DNA of 35,817 nucleotides from JANOQP01 sp044227705. Lineage in GTDB: Bacteria; Bacteroidota; Bacteroidia; Chitinophagales; Saprospiraceae. The stretch lies in NCBI GenBank assembly GCA_044227705.1, contig JBGAWE010000013.1:1-35817 (forward strand), in the 5' to 3' direction. This document shows positions 7,100 through 14,637 of the stretch, in pieces. The notes under the pieces were generated by a model. The model worked only from the letters and a program-made list of their open reading frames with translations, ran no database searches and was not told where the DNA came from. The position numbers and the translations under genes were made by a program. Every line of letters starts with the position of its first letter. Within the stretch, counting starts at the first letter, position 1.

Positions 7100-8709
7100 T
7101 GCACGATGATTTTCCGGCTGGTCGAGCCTTTTTCCGAGTCGATTTTCAACAAGTAAATGCCCCGCGCCAGGCCCTCGAAAACCGGCTGGAGGCCGGGCCG
7201 CTCTTTTTGAAAAACCAGCCTTCCGTTCTGGTCGAAAAGAAGGACACGAAGAACCGCCTCCGCTTCTAATCCATTGATTTTCAATATGAAACCGTCGGAT
7301 GCCGGGTTCGGGAAAACCGTTGCGCCCACCGTTTCTCCAAAGAAATCGCCCGTCGAAACAAGCGAGGTGCAGGGGGTTTGCCCGTTGTACGTCTCCGTCG
7401 TCGTGCCGGTCGGCGAGATGAAATTGTAGGTGTAAACGCCCGTCGGTGTCCATGAGTAGTCCACTTGAAAGGTCTCGCCGTTGCGGGTGTAGGTGAGGAT
7501 GTAGCCGTTCCCGCTGCCGTTCGGCTGAAAACCGGTGATGACCGCGCCGTTGAGCGGTGTGAGCGAGGGGCGCACGGGCTTGGCTTTGGGCTGCGGGACG
7601 ATTTGCAGCGTCGCGTCCTCCGTCACCTGCCCGACCATGTTGCCAATCATGTACGGGGCCTCCGGCGTGCCGTGGTAATGGTAGACGCCCGCCCCGTCAA
7701 AGTGGCCGTGGTTCGCGTCGAGCGGGAGCATCTGCGAGCCGTCCGGTTCGTGGTCGGCATAGATGGCGAACCCGTCCAGGGCGAACGCAATCGGCAGAAT
7801 ATCAACGGTTTGTGTATCCAAAAACATGGGGGCGATGTGGTAATGGTAGTCGTCGGCGCGCCCGCTATGGCCGCCCCACTGGTCGAGCTGGCCGTCGAGA
7901 AAAGCGTCCACGCCCGTGTTGGTGTGGGGGTTGAAAATCGGGATTCCGTTGGCGGCGATGGCCACCGCGCCCCGCAAAAAATGCTGGTCGTTGACCGGCA
8001 CGGGCTGCGCTGCCAGAACGGGGTTGAGCGGGATTTGCCACGCGTTCGCGCCCGTGTAGCACTGCGGGATGGGCACCTGTTGTTGCCACGACTTTATCCC
8101 CGTCATCATCGAATGGGTGGTCGGCAGGCCGTTCGACTCGACATAAAACCACGTCGCGTCCCAATGCGTCGCCACGTTCGGCTTGAACGGCTCGAACGCG
8201 CTATCGACGAACGCCGGGTCGGTTCCGAGCATCCGCCCGACCTCGCCGGTCATGAACGCGGTCAAAACCGCCGCGCCGCAGAGCGCGAGGGCCGCCTCCC
8301 GACCTCTTTTTTTCATCAAAAATAGGAGGCAGGCCAGACCGGCCAGACCGAAGACCGCAAGGCCGTATTTCCAGTTTTCTTTTTTTAAAAACGCCTGTCT
8401 GTCAACAACTTGTGACGCGATGGCCGCCGTACGCGGCCGGTTGAGCAGCACGATGGCCGCCCGTTTTTTCTCGATGAAATCGCGGTCGGCGGGCGAGAAA
8501 TCTGCCATCGAAAAAGCCCGCGCCTGGCCCTCGGCGTCCTCTAAAAAGACGCTATCGTTTTTCGCCATCAAAAAGGAGGCGTGGACGTGGCCGAGGTTTT
8601 TCAGATGCCACCCGCGCATCGCGGCGGGCGCGGCATCCGGGTTGTGGCCGAGCGCGACGGCCGCGGTGGCCAGCATAAAAAGCGCAGAAAAGAGGAGCTT
8701 TTTGCCCAT
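7096..8709 (-). CDS. YHYH-domain protein with SHD1-like N-domain, two membrane segments and T9SS tail
   Basis: A 537-residue protein. The signal peptide is residues 1-21. Residues about 32-82 (RGWHLKNLGHVHASF through FSPADRDFIEKK) resemble the SLA1-homology SHD1 fold. Two hydrophobic segments follow (about 114-133 and 138-155) with KKRGRE between them. Residues about 180-370 form a YHYH domain, with DDYHYHIAP near 286-294 and GVYHYHGT near 341-348 as the two defining motifs; these His clusters suggest metal binding. A beta-rich region with TGVYTYNF precedes the T9SS type A sorting domain (FPNPASDGF to RKIIVQ). It sits between the two phosphoesterase genes: 30 bp after one and overlapping the next by 4 bp. 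Internal transmembrane helices in a T9SS-tailed protein are unexpected. Confidence 0.88.
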   Translation of the reverse strand: MGKKLLFSALFMLATAAVALGHNPDAAPAAMRGWHLKNLGHVHASFLMAKNDSVFLEDAEGQARAFSMADFSPADRDFIEKKRAAIVLLNRPRTAAIASQVVDRQAFLKKENWKYGLAVFGLAGLACLLFLMKKRGREAALALCGAAVLTAFMTGEVGRMLGTDPAFVDSAFEPFKPNVATHWDATWFYVESNGLPTTHSMMTGIKSWQQQVPIPQCYTGANAWQIPLNPVLAAQPVPVNDQHFLRGAVAIAANGIPIFNPHTNTGVDAFLDGQLDQWGGHSGRADDYHYHIAPMFLDTQTVDILPIAFALDGFAIYADHEPDGSQMLPLDANHGHFDGAGVYHYHGTPEAPYMIGNMVGQVTEDATLQIVPQPKAKPVRPSLTPLNGAVITGFQPNGSGNGYILTYTRNGETFQVDYSWTPTGVYTYNFISPTGTTTETYNGQTPCTSLVSTGDFFGETVGATVFPNPASDGFILKINGLEAEAVLRVLLFDQNGRLVFQKERPGLQPVFEGLARGIYLLKIDSEKGSTSRKIIVQ

Positions 8710-8739
8710 ATCAGAAAAGTTATTTAAAAAAAAACAGGC

Positions 8740-10377
8740 CTATCGAGCCACGACAAGTTTCGCCCATCGCCCGTCGAGCCGCGCCCAAACAAGGCCGCTG
8801 GCCAGGCCGCCGAGGTCGATTTCGGCCGAATCCGAGCCGCCGGGCAGCACAACCGATTTGACCAACCGGCCATTCAGGTTAAAAAGGTCAATCCTTCGGT
8901 CCACGGCGGCGGGGCTTTTTGCCCGAAGGACGGCCCTCCCGATGGCCGGGTTTGGGGAAATCTCGAAAAAAGGGCTGTCAACCGGATGCCCGCCGCCGTC
9001 GGTCGCCGCCGCGCAGTCGCCCACTTTGTACGAGTGGCGGACTTCGCGGTTTTTGTGGCCGCCGAGCGTGTCCTGCGGCAGGTAGGCGGCGACGTAATCG
9101 ACTGATACACAATGCGGTTCGACCGTCACGCGGATATGGCCGGAGCCATCGAGCGTGAGGTCGGTGTACGCGTCGGCGTTGGCCAGCACACCGATTTCAT
9201 AGGTCGAATCGCTCGGCATCGGCACCTCCTGATAGGTCAGGCCGTCCAATTTTTCGACCGCGAAAAGGTGGTCGTGGCCCTGAAAAAAGATGTCGACGCC
9301 GTTGGCCACCATCAGTTGGTGGATGGGCATGGCCCAGCCGGGGCGGTACTGGTCAAATTTGTACTGCCCGCCGTCCATGCCGCCCCACTCAAATCCTGTG
9401 GCGACAAACGCCGCACCGCGCCCCTGCCCGCGATTGTGGTGGGCGAAGACGAATTTGTGCGCCGCCGAGCTGGTTTCGAGCGTCGTTTTGAGCCAGTCGT
9501 ATTGGGTTTTGCCGAGCGTCCAGTCCCATTTTTGAGGTTTTTCGTTCGCGTCGCAGTCGCGGTAGACGTCGAGGACGACGAAGAGCGCGTCGCCCCAAGT
9601 CCAGGCGAAATAGTTTTCCGGCAGGCCGATGCCGAACGGCTCTTCCGCCATGTTTCCGGAATAAAAACTGTTCGGGAAAGGGTTCGGGTAGTAGAACTTG
9701 CGCCAATTCGTGCCGTAGACAGCGATGTTGTTCGGCGGAGTCTGGTCGAGCCAATAGCCGGTCTCGCCCTCGTGGTTGCCGAGGCAGACGAAAAACGGCA
9801 TCGAGTGGCAGACCTGCCCGAGGTATTGGCGGTAGTCGAGGTGGAGGTTTTTCATGTCGTCGCTCGTGGTGGTCGTCGGCGTGTGGTCGTCGCCGAATAT
9901 GTCGCCGAGCGAGAGCATGAAGTCGGCCGAGTCTGCGGCCTGGTTGGCGAGGCAGATCTGGTAGAGGCTGCGGACCCCTTTTTTGTCGTAGAGGTGCTCG
10001 TCGGCCTCGACCGTGAAGGTGAACGCCGAGCCGGGCGCGCGCTGCGTGTGGAAGGTCCGGACAGGGCCGTGCTTGAAGCTCGCCGCGCCCGGCTGGCGAT
10101 AGGTCGTCCGATAATAATAGCGGGTGTCCGGCAGCAGCGGCTGCAAATCGGCCTCGACCGGCGTCTCCGGCAGGCTCGCGACGGTCGCGGTGGTCTGCGA
10201 AAGATTGCCCGGCGAGGTGCCGAACTCGAACCGCGCCTCGACCACCGCGTCGAAAAGGACGCTGACCGTCACCGACTGGTCGGTCGGCCGGCCGAGGATT
10301 TCAGTGAAGTTTTGGGCTCGGGTTTGTTGGAAAAGCAGGCAGAAAAGCACCGGCAGACAGGTGTCGACTTTCGGCAT
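8740..10377 (-). CDS. secreted purple-acid-phosphatase-like metallophosphoesterase with T9SS tail
   Basis: A 545-residue paralogue of the enzyme at 4484-7099, lacking the Lcl domains. The signal peptide covers about 1-22 (cleavage near TRAQ). A fibronectin-like N-domain (about 28-110, GRPTDQSVTVSV through VRTFHTQR) leads into the phosphatase domain. Expected metal ligands are D126/H128, GD 159-160, GNHE 200-203, FAHH with H313, and GHDH 367-370. The segment WTLGKTQYDWLKTTLE is identical or nearly so in both paralogues. The C-terminus carries ISPNPAIGRAV and ends AKLVVAR, a T9SS type A domain. It follows the transporter gene by 53 bp and precedes the YHYH gene by 30 bp, so the four genes probably share a transcript. 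The substrate is not predictable from sequence. Confidence 0.9.
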   Translation of the reverse strand: MPKVDTCLPVLFCLLFQQTRAQNFTEILGRPTDQSVTVSVLFDAVVEARFEFGTSPGNLSQTTATVASLPETPVEADLQPLLPDTRYYYRTTYRQPGAASFKHGPVRTFHTQRAPGSAFTFTVEADEHLYDKKGVRSLYQICLANQAADSADFMLSLGDIFGDDHTPTTTTSDDMKNLHLDYRQYLGQVCHSMPFFVCLGNHEGETGYWLDQTPPNNIAVYGTNWRKFYYPNPFPNSFYSGNMAEEPFGIGLPENYFAWTWGDALFVVLDVYRDCDANEKPQKWDWTLGKTQYDWLKTTLETSSAAHKFVFAHHNRGQGRGAAFVATGFEWGGMDGGQYKFDQYRPGWAMPIHQLMVANGVDIFFQGHDHLFAVEKLDGLTYQEVPMPSDSTYEIGVLANADAYTDLTLDGSGHIRVTVEPHCVSVDYVAAYLPQDTLGGHKNREVRHSYKVGDCAAATDGGGHPVDSPFFEISPNPAIGRAVLRAKSPAAVDRRIDLFNLNGRLVKSVVLPGGSDSAEIDLGGLASGLVWARLDGRWAKLVVAR

Positions 10378-10430
10378 CGAACGATGAAGGTTGGTTACAG
10401 GTCGATTTGACCCTGAATGGAAGCAGGGGT

Positions 10431-11786
10431 TTAAACGGCTCTGTATTTTTTACAGAAAGCCAGCCCAACGAGGCAGAAAGCCGCTGCGCACCCCGCAGCC
10501 AGCCGAAGCCCGGTCTCCTTTTCCAAAAGCAAAAAGGAGGGAAAAACGAGGCTCGCCAGCGACACGCCGACCTTCATCGTGAAAGACCGGGCGGCGAAGA
10601 ACATCCCGGCGAGCTGGCGGCCGCTCTGTCTTTCCTCCTCGAAAATGATGTCGGTGACCAGCGACAGCCAGACCACGCCGAACGCCGCCAGCGGATAGGC
10701 CGCGCCCGCCGCCAGCAGCCAAAACAGCCGGCCGTTCGAGACCGGCAGCCAGCCCGCCGCGCCGAGCAGCGCGAACACGGCGGCGAACGACCAGAAGGCG
10801 GCCGTCATCACTTTCTTCTTTCCAAAAAGGCCGACCAACCGGAAGGCGGGCCAATAAAACAACGCACTCCCGGCGGCGGCGGCGGTCAAAAAGGTGGCAG
10901 CGCGGCCTTTTTCCATGCCCAGCAAGACCGTGATGAAATAGGGGACGCCCATCTGCACGAACGTCAGCGCGAGCCAGTAGGTCAGGTCGGCGAGGGCGAA
11001 GGCGCGGAAGTTGGCGTTGCCGAATATCGTGGCGAGGCTCTCGCGCAGGCCCGGCGCGGCGGGAGACTGGCGGGCGATTTTTCCTTCTTTCAGAAAAAAA
11101 ACCGGGGCGAGCATGGCCACGCAGCCGACAACGGAGAAGCCGACGACCGCCGTCTGAAAAGCCGCTACGGGCGGAAAACCGGCTTTTTCCAGCCAGTTTT
11201 GAATGAAAAAGAGCTGTGCCCCGGCCAAAAAACCGACCGACCAAGCGACCGAGAAGGCGGTCGAGAGTGCCACCCTGTCGCGCTCGTCGTGGCTCACCTC
11301 GGCCATCAGCGCCGTCAGCGGGACGGTGTAGAGCGAGAAGAAAAAGTAGAAAACCAGCAGCACGGCCGCCAGCCACCAGCCGTTCGCCGCCGCCTCCGAG
11401 CTTTTTATCGGGAAGAAAACCAGCGCGGCCAGCACGGCCAGCGGAACGGCGGCGAGGCCCATCGGGAGCCTCCGCTTGGACGTCGGAGAGGCGCGGCGGT
11501 CGCTCCAGTTGGCTACGAGCGCGTCGATTATTCCATCATAAAACCGGCCGCCGAAGCCGACCAAGCCGATGACCGTGAACACGCCGAGCACCGCGCCGCG
11601 AAAGATGAAAACCGGAAATCCCGCCCCTTCCGGGGGCAAATAGAAATAGGCCAGCAGGTTGAACAGCGCGTAACTCCCCAGCGACCAGCCGAACTGGCCG
11701 AGCGAGAGGAGGAGCATCGAAACCGGGCCGGGCCGGGCCAGTGGCGGCGATGGAGCGGAGGCGGCATTGTTTTGCTCGGTGGGCAT
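10431..11786 (-). CDS. GPH-family MFS transporter (glycoside-pentoside-hexuronide:cation symporter type)
   Basis: A 451-residue inner-membrane protein with about 12 hydrophobic segments. The family signature between TM2 and TM3 is present at about residues 80-110: GRFYDGIIDALVANWSDRR followed by SKRRLPMG, as in the GPH/MelB group, though the usual DP is DA here. Further charged loops such as VSHDERDR support the family. The start was set at ATG 11786 (MPTEQNN); longer in-frame sequence upstream reaches into the divergent hflX promoter region and is not membrane-like. It is the first gene of the four-gene leftward operon with the secreted phosphoesterases, suggesting it imports something those enzymes release. 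A sugar or sugar-like solute is the family default; the actual substrate is unknown. Confidence 0.88.
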   Translation of the reverse strand: MPTEQNNAASAPSPPLARPGPVSMLLLSLGQFGWSLGSYALFNLLAYFYLPPEGAGFPVFIFRGAVLGVFTVIGLVGFGGRFYDGIIDALVANWSDRRASPTSKRRLPMGLAAVPLAVLAALVFFPIKSSEAAANGWWLAAVLLVFYFFFSLYTVPLTALMAEVSHDERDRVALSTAFSVAWSVGFLAGAQLFFIQNWLEKAGFPPVAAFQTAVVGFSVVGCVAMLAPVFFLKEGKIARQSPAAPGLRESLATIFGNANFRAFALADLTYWLALTFVQMGVPYFITVLLGMEKGRAATFLTAAAAGSALFYWPAFRLVGLFGKKKVMTAAFWSFAAVFALLGAAGWLPVSNGRLFWLLAAGAAYPLAAFGVVWLSLVTDIIFEEERQSGRQLAGMFFAARSFTMKVGVSLASLVFPSFLLLEKETGLRLAAGCAAAFCLVGLAFCKKYRAV

Positions 11787-11794
11787 AAATCGGC

Positions 11795-11830
11795 TTTGAT
11801 GGAAATTCGGGGCGGGAAACGACACCTTTG
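11795..11830 (+). promoter_or_regulatory. candidate hflX promoter
   Basis: CACCTTTG (11823-11830) resembles the Bacteroidota -7 element TAnnTTTG with one mismatch, and TTTG at 11795-11798 could be the -33 element, although 24 bp apart is a little long. It would give a leader of about 15-20 nt before the ATG at 11852. Weak evidence. Confidence 0.3.
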
Positions 11831-11851
11831 CTCCCCAATCCGACAAAGAAA

Positions 11852-13063
11852 ATGGCAAAAGACTGGACGCTCGGCGAGAAAACGGCCTCTCTCAAAAAAG
11901 AGGAGGAGTTCGCACTGCTCGTATCCGTCATCCACGGCTCGCAGACCGAGGAGCAGGCGCACGAGTTCCTCGACGAACTGGAATTCCTGGCCGAGACCGC
12001 CGGGGCGACCACCCTCAAACGGTTCACACAGCGCATGAAGCACCCCGACCAGCGGACGTTCGTCGGCTCGGGCAAGCTGGAGGAGATCCGGCAGTACATC
12101 GAGCGGCACGAGGAGGTGAACATGGTCATCTTCGACGACGACCTGACCGGCAAGCAGACCAACGCCATCGAGGAGGCGCTGAAGGTCAAGATCGTCGACC
12201 GCTCGACGCTCATCCTCGACATCTTCGCCGCCCGGGCGCAGTCGGCGCAGGCCCGCACCCAGGTCGAGCTGGCGCAGATGAAGTACCTCCTCCCCCGCCT
12301 GCGCGGACTGTGGACGCACCTCGAGCGGCAGCGCGGCGGCATCGGGATGCGCGGCCCCGGCGAGACCCAGATAGAGACCGACCGGCGCATCATCGAGACG
12401 CGCATCTCCAACCTCGAGGCGAGGCTGAAAGACATTGACCGTCAGGCGCTTACGCAGCGAAAGGGACGCGGCGAGATGGTGCGCGTCGCGCTCGTCGGCT
12501 ACACGAACGTGGGCAAGTCGACGCTGATGAACCTCCTCTCGAAGTCCGAGGTTTTGGCGGAAAACAAGCTCTTCGCCACGCTCGACACGACGGTTCGGAA
12601 GGTCGTCTTCGGCACGATGCCCTTCCTGTTGAGCGACACGGTCGGCTTCATCCGCAAGCTGCCGCACCATCTGGTGGAAAGCTTCAAAAGCACGCTCGAC
12701 GAGGTCAGGGAGAGCGACATCCTGCTGCACGTCGTCGACGTGGCGCACCCGCAGATGGAGGACCATATCCGCACCGTCACGCAGACTTTGGCAGATTTGA
12801 AAGTGTCGGAAAAGCCGCAGCTCCTCGTTTTCAACAAAATAGACCTCTACCGGGAAAGGGTCTTCGACGAGCTGCTCGACGCGGAGACAAAGGCCACGCT
12901 CGAGGCCGAGCTTCGGGAGAGGATGCGCAACACGTTCGGCCTCGAGAGCATCTTCATCTCCGCCCGCTCAAAGGAGGGCATAGACGGGCTGCGCGAGGTG
13001 ATGACGCGGCTGATAAAGGAGACCTACGTCGTGCGCTACCCCTACCAGGTGAAGAACTGGTGA
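11852..13063 (+). CDS. hflX: ribosome-associated GTPase HflX
   Basis: A 403-residue GTPase that binds the 50S subunit and splits or rescues stalled ribosomes in characterised species. The N-terminal HflX domain (about 20-200) contains FVGSGKLEEI (70-79), FDDDLTG, DRSTLILDIFA and the family fingerprint GGIGMRGPGETQIETDRR (162-179). The coiled linker leads into the G domain: G1 GYTNVGKST (216-224), the switch Thr in LDTTVRK, G3 DTVGF (262-266) and G4 NKID (328-331), with ISARSKEGID as G5. The start at 11852 (MAKDWTL) is preferred over an in-frame ATG 24 bp upstream that overlaps the likely promoter. It is divergent from the transporter operon and its stop is 2 bp from the convergent gene's stop. 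Confidence 0.97.
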   Translation: MAKDWTLGEKTASLKKEEEFALLVSVIHGSQTEEQAHEFLDELEFLAETAGATTLKRFTQRMKHPDQRTFVGSGKLEEIRQYIERHEEVNMVIFDDDLTGKQTNAIEEALKVKIVDRSTLILDIFAARAQSAQARTQVELAQMKYLLPRLRGLWTHLERQRGGIGMRGPGETQIETDRRIIETRISNLEARLKDIDRQALTQRKGRGEMVRVALVGYTNVGKSTLMNLLSKSEVLAENKLFATLDTTVRKVVFGTMPFLLSDTVGFIRKLPHHLVESFKSTLDEVRESDILLHVVDVAHPQMEDHIRTVTQTLADLKVSEKPQLLVFNKIDLYRERVFDELLDAETKATLEAELRERMRNTFGLESIFISARSKEGIDGLREVMTRLIKETYVVRYPYQVKNW

Positions 13064-13065
13064 GG

Positions 13066-13929
13066 CTATTTGAGCCGAACGAGCCGGATGCGCGGCCTCT
13101 GCCACAGCAGTTTTTCATTCGACAAAAGGATTTGGCGGTCGCCTGTGAACGCGAGGGCCTCATACTGTCTGGAGAATGGCCAGCCCGGTGCCCGTTGCCG
13201 CGCCGGTTTCGAGCTGAAAAAGAGGTTGCCCGAGGTTTTTTGAAAAGAAAAAAGGCTCGCCTTCGCAAACGGCATGAACCCCAGCCGCAACCCGAACAGG
13301 TATCCGACCAGCGAGAGCCGCTGCCCGTCGCCGCTCAAAGCCGCGCCGCTGACGACGCGGTTTTTCAAAACAGTCTTTTCCATAAGGACGGGGGTCTGCC
13401 TGCCCGGCCGAACCACGACGGCATAGTGGCGGCACTCAAAACTGCGCCCCTGCCAATGGCTTTTCGTGAACAGGTGGAGCGAGTCGTGCCAAAATACCAT
13501 CGCCTCGCAGTCGAAGACGCGGTCGTCGGGGCGGGCGGGCGGGAAGTCCCTTTGTTCGGGAAAGGCGAAGTCGAGCCGCTCGGTCGCCCGGGTTTTGGGG
13601 TTGAAAATCAGGACATGCAAGTCGCGGCGGGCGTTTGAGTTGTTCCCAAAATCGCCGATGAACAGGCGGCCGTCGCGCGGGTCGCGAGCGAGTTCCTCCC
13701 AGTCGGTGTTCTTTTCCGTTGAAAAAACGAGGCTGTCGAGCAGGCGGCCGCGCCGGTCGGTCATGTAGACGGCGGGGCGGTTGCCGGAGTCGTTGAGCCA
13801 GAGGAGCGAGTCGGGCGCGGCGACGGCGAGGCCGCTGTTCTCCCCCAAAACTTTCGGGAGCCTAGGTGAGCAGGCGGCGAGGAGCGCGGCGCAAGGCAGG
13901 GAGAGCATCCATCGAGTGGTCGAAATCAT
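13066..13929 (-). CDS. lipoprotein of unknown function, beta-propeller-like
   Basis: A 287-residue protein with the lipobox LLAAC and Cys20 as the predicted lipidation site. The mature part has repeated short beta-strand motifs: GENSGLAVAAPDSLLWLND, RDGRLFIGDFGNN, DCEAMVFWHDSLHLF and YEALAFTGDRQILLS. These resemble the blades of a propeller-type fold that reads stored differences, and comparable SdiA-regulated or esterase-like phytase families show the same GDFGNN and EAM signatures; this is inference. No catalytic motif is evident. It is a single gene, converging on hflX with 2 bp between stop codons. The start codon ATG 13929 begins a normal signal peptide. Confidence 0.8.
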   Translation of the reverse strand: MISTTRWMLSLPCAALLAACSPRLPKVLGENSGLAVAAPDSLLWLNDSGNRPAVYMTDRRGRLLDSLVFSTEKNTDWEELARDPRDGRLFIGDFGNNSNARRDLHVLIFNPKTRATERLDFAFPEQRDFPPARPDDRVFDCEAMVFWHDSLHLFTKSHWQGRSFECRHYAVVVRPGRQTPVLMEKTVLKNRVVSGAALSGDGQRLSLVGYLFGLRLGFMPFAKASLFSFQKTSGNLFFSSKPARQRAPGWPFSRQYEALAFTGDRQILLSNEKLLWQRPRIRLVRLK

Positions 13930-13983
13930 GGGCGACGAGGCTTTTTTGACAAAAGAACCGCTCTAAAAGGTCTTCGACCGTGC

Positions 13984-13997
13984 AAAAAGGCCTTTTT
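13984..13997. repeat. 14-bp AT/GC palindrome in divergent intergenic region
   Basis: AAAAAGGCCTTTTT is a perfect palindrome in the 144-bp gap between the divergent genes at 13929 and 14074. It may be an operator or a chance A/T-flanked palindrome. Downstream, GACGTTTG (14034-14041) is a near match to the -7 element TAnnTTTG, 32 bp before the ATG at 14074. Confidence 0.4.
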
Positions 13998-14073
13998 TAG
14001 CTGGCTGAATGCGGCTGGCCGATCGACTGGCTGGACGTTTGCATGAAAAAGCTGTGTTCAAAACTTCCCTCCG

Positions 14074-14526
14074 ATGAAAAAATCTGCGCGAACGGGCCGA
14101 CGGACGGTCCACCTTTTCACTTTTCTCATCTTGATGGCCGCCCTTGCCCAGCCACTGGCGGCACAAAAGGTGGTCGTCACCTTCCAGTTCAAGGGCATCG
14201 AAAAAGGCTACGACCACGAGACGCGCTGCGTCCTCTTTGTCGACGGGAAGGAGGCCGCCGTCTCCGAAACCAAAATCCAGAGCAAGGGCGGCCGCCTCGC
14301 CGCCAAGCTCCCGCCCGGCCGCCACGTGCTGCGCGTGGTCAACTACGCGCTCTACGAGGGCAAGTGGGAGGAGCACACGAAGGCCAACGACTACAGCCAG
14401 GACTGCACCTTCGACGGCGAGTTCGAGTTTGGGAAAAAGCGCTCGAAGCTCAACCTCGCGCTCACCTTTGACCTCGACGCTGGGGCGACGGCCGAGGCCT
14501 CCGGCAAGAACTTCAAGAAGATTTGA
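14074..14526 (+). CDS. small secreted protein of unknown function
   Basis: A 150-residue protein with a basic N-terminus (KKSARTGRR), a hydrophobic core and a likely signal cleavage around residue 30 (PLAAQ). The mature domain is about 120 residues, beta-rich, beginning VVVTFQFKGIEKGYDHETR and carrying CVLFVDGKEAA, LPPGRHVLRVVNY and FEFGKKRSKLNLALTFDL. The pattern looks like a small immunoglobulin-like or PEGA-like sandwich; no family was recognised. The ATG at 14074 was chosen because it directly begins the signal peptide. The next gene (nucleoside transporter) starts 111 bp downstream, probably from its own promoter. Confidence 0.78.
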   Translation: MKKSARTGRRTVHLFTFLILMAALAQPLAAQKVVVTFQFKGIEKGYDHETRCVLFVDGKEAAVSETKIQSKGGRLAAKLPPGRHVLRVVNYALYEGKWEEHTKANDYSQDCTFDGEFEFGKKRSKLNLALTFDLDAGATAEASGKNFKKI

Positions 14527-14595
14527 CGATCGACCGACCGGGCCGATTCGGGCGCGGTTTGGGGGTTGGATGAGCGGTGTGAGCTACTATTGCCA

Positions 14596-14609
14596 CCGTT
14601 TCAAAACGG
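14596..14609. promoter_or_regulatory. palindrome in the nucleoside-transporter leader
   Basis: CCGTTT and AAACGG (14596-14601 and 14604-14609) form a 6-bp inverted repeat around CA, 28 bp before the transporter ATG. Just upstream TACTATTG (14585-14592) is one base away from the TAnnTTTG -7 element. Together they could be a promoter and operator, but both are short. Confidence 0.3.
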
Positions 14610-14637
14610 CACGTCCAATCCAACCTTTCCACCAAAA

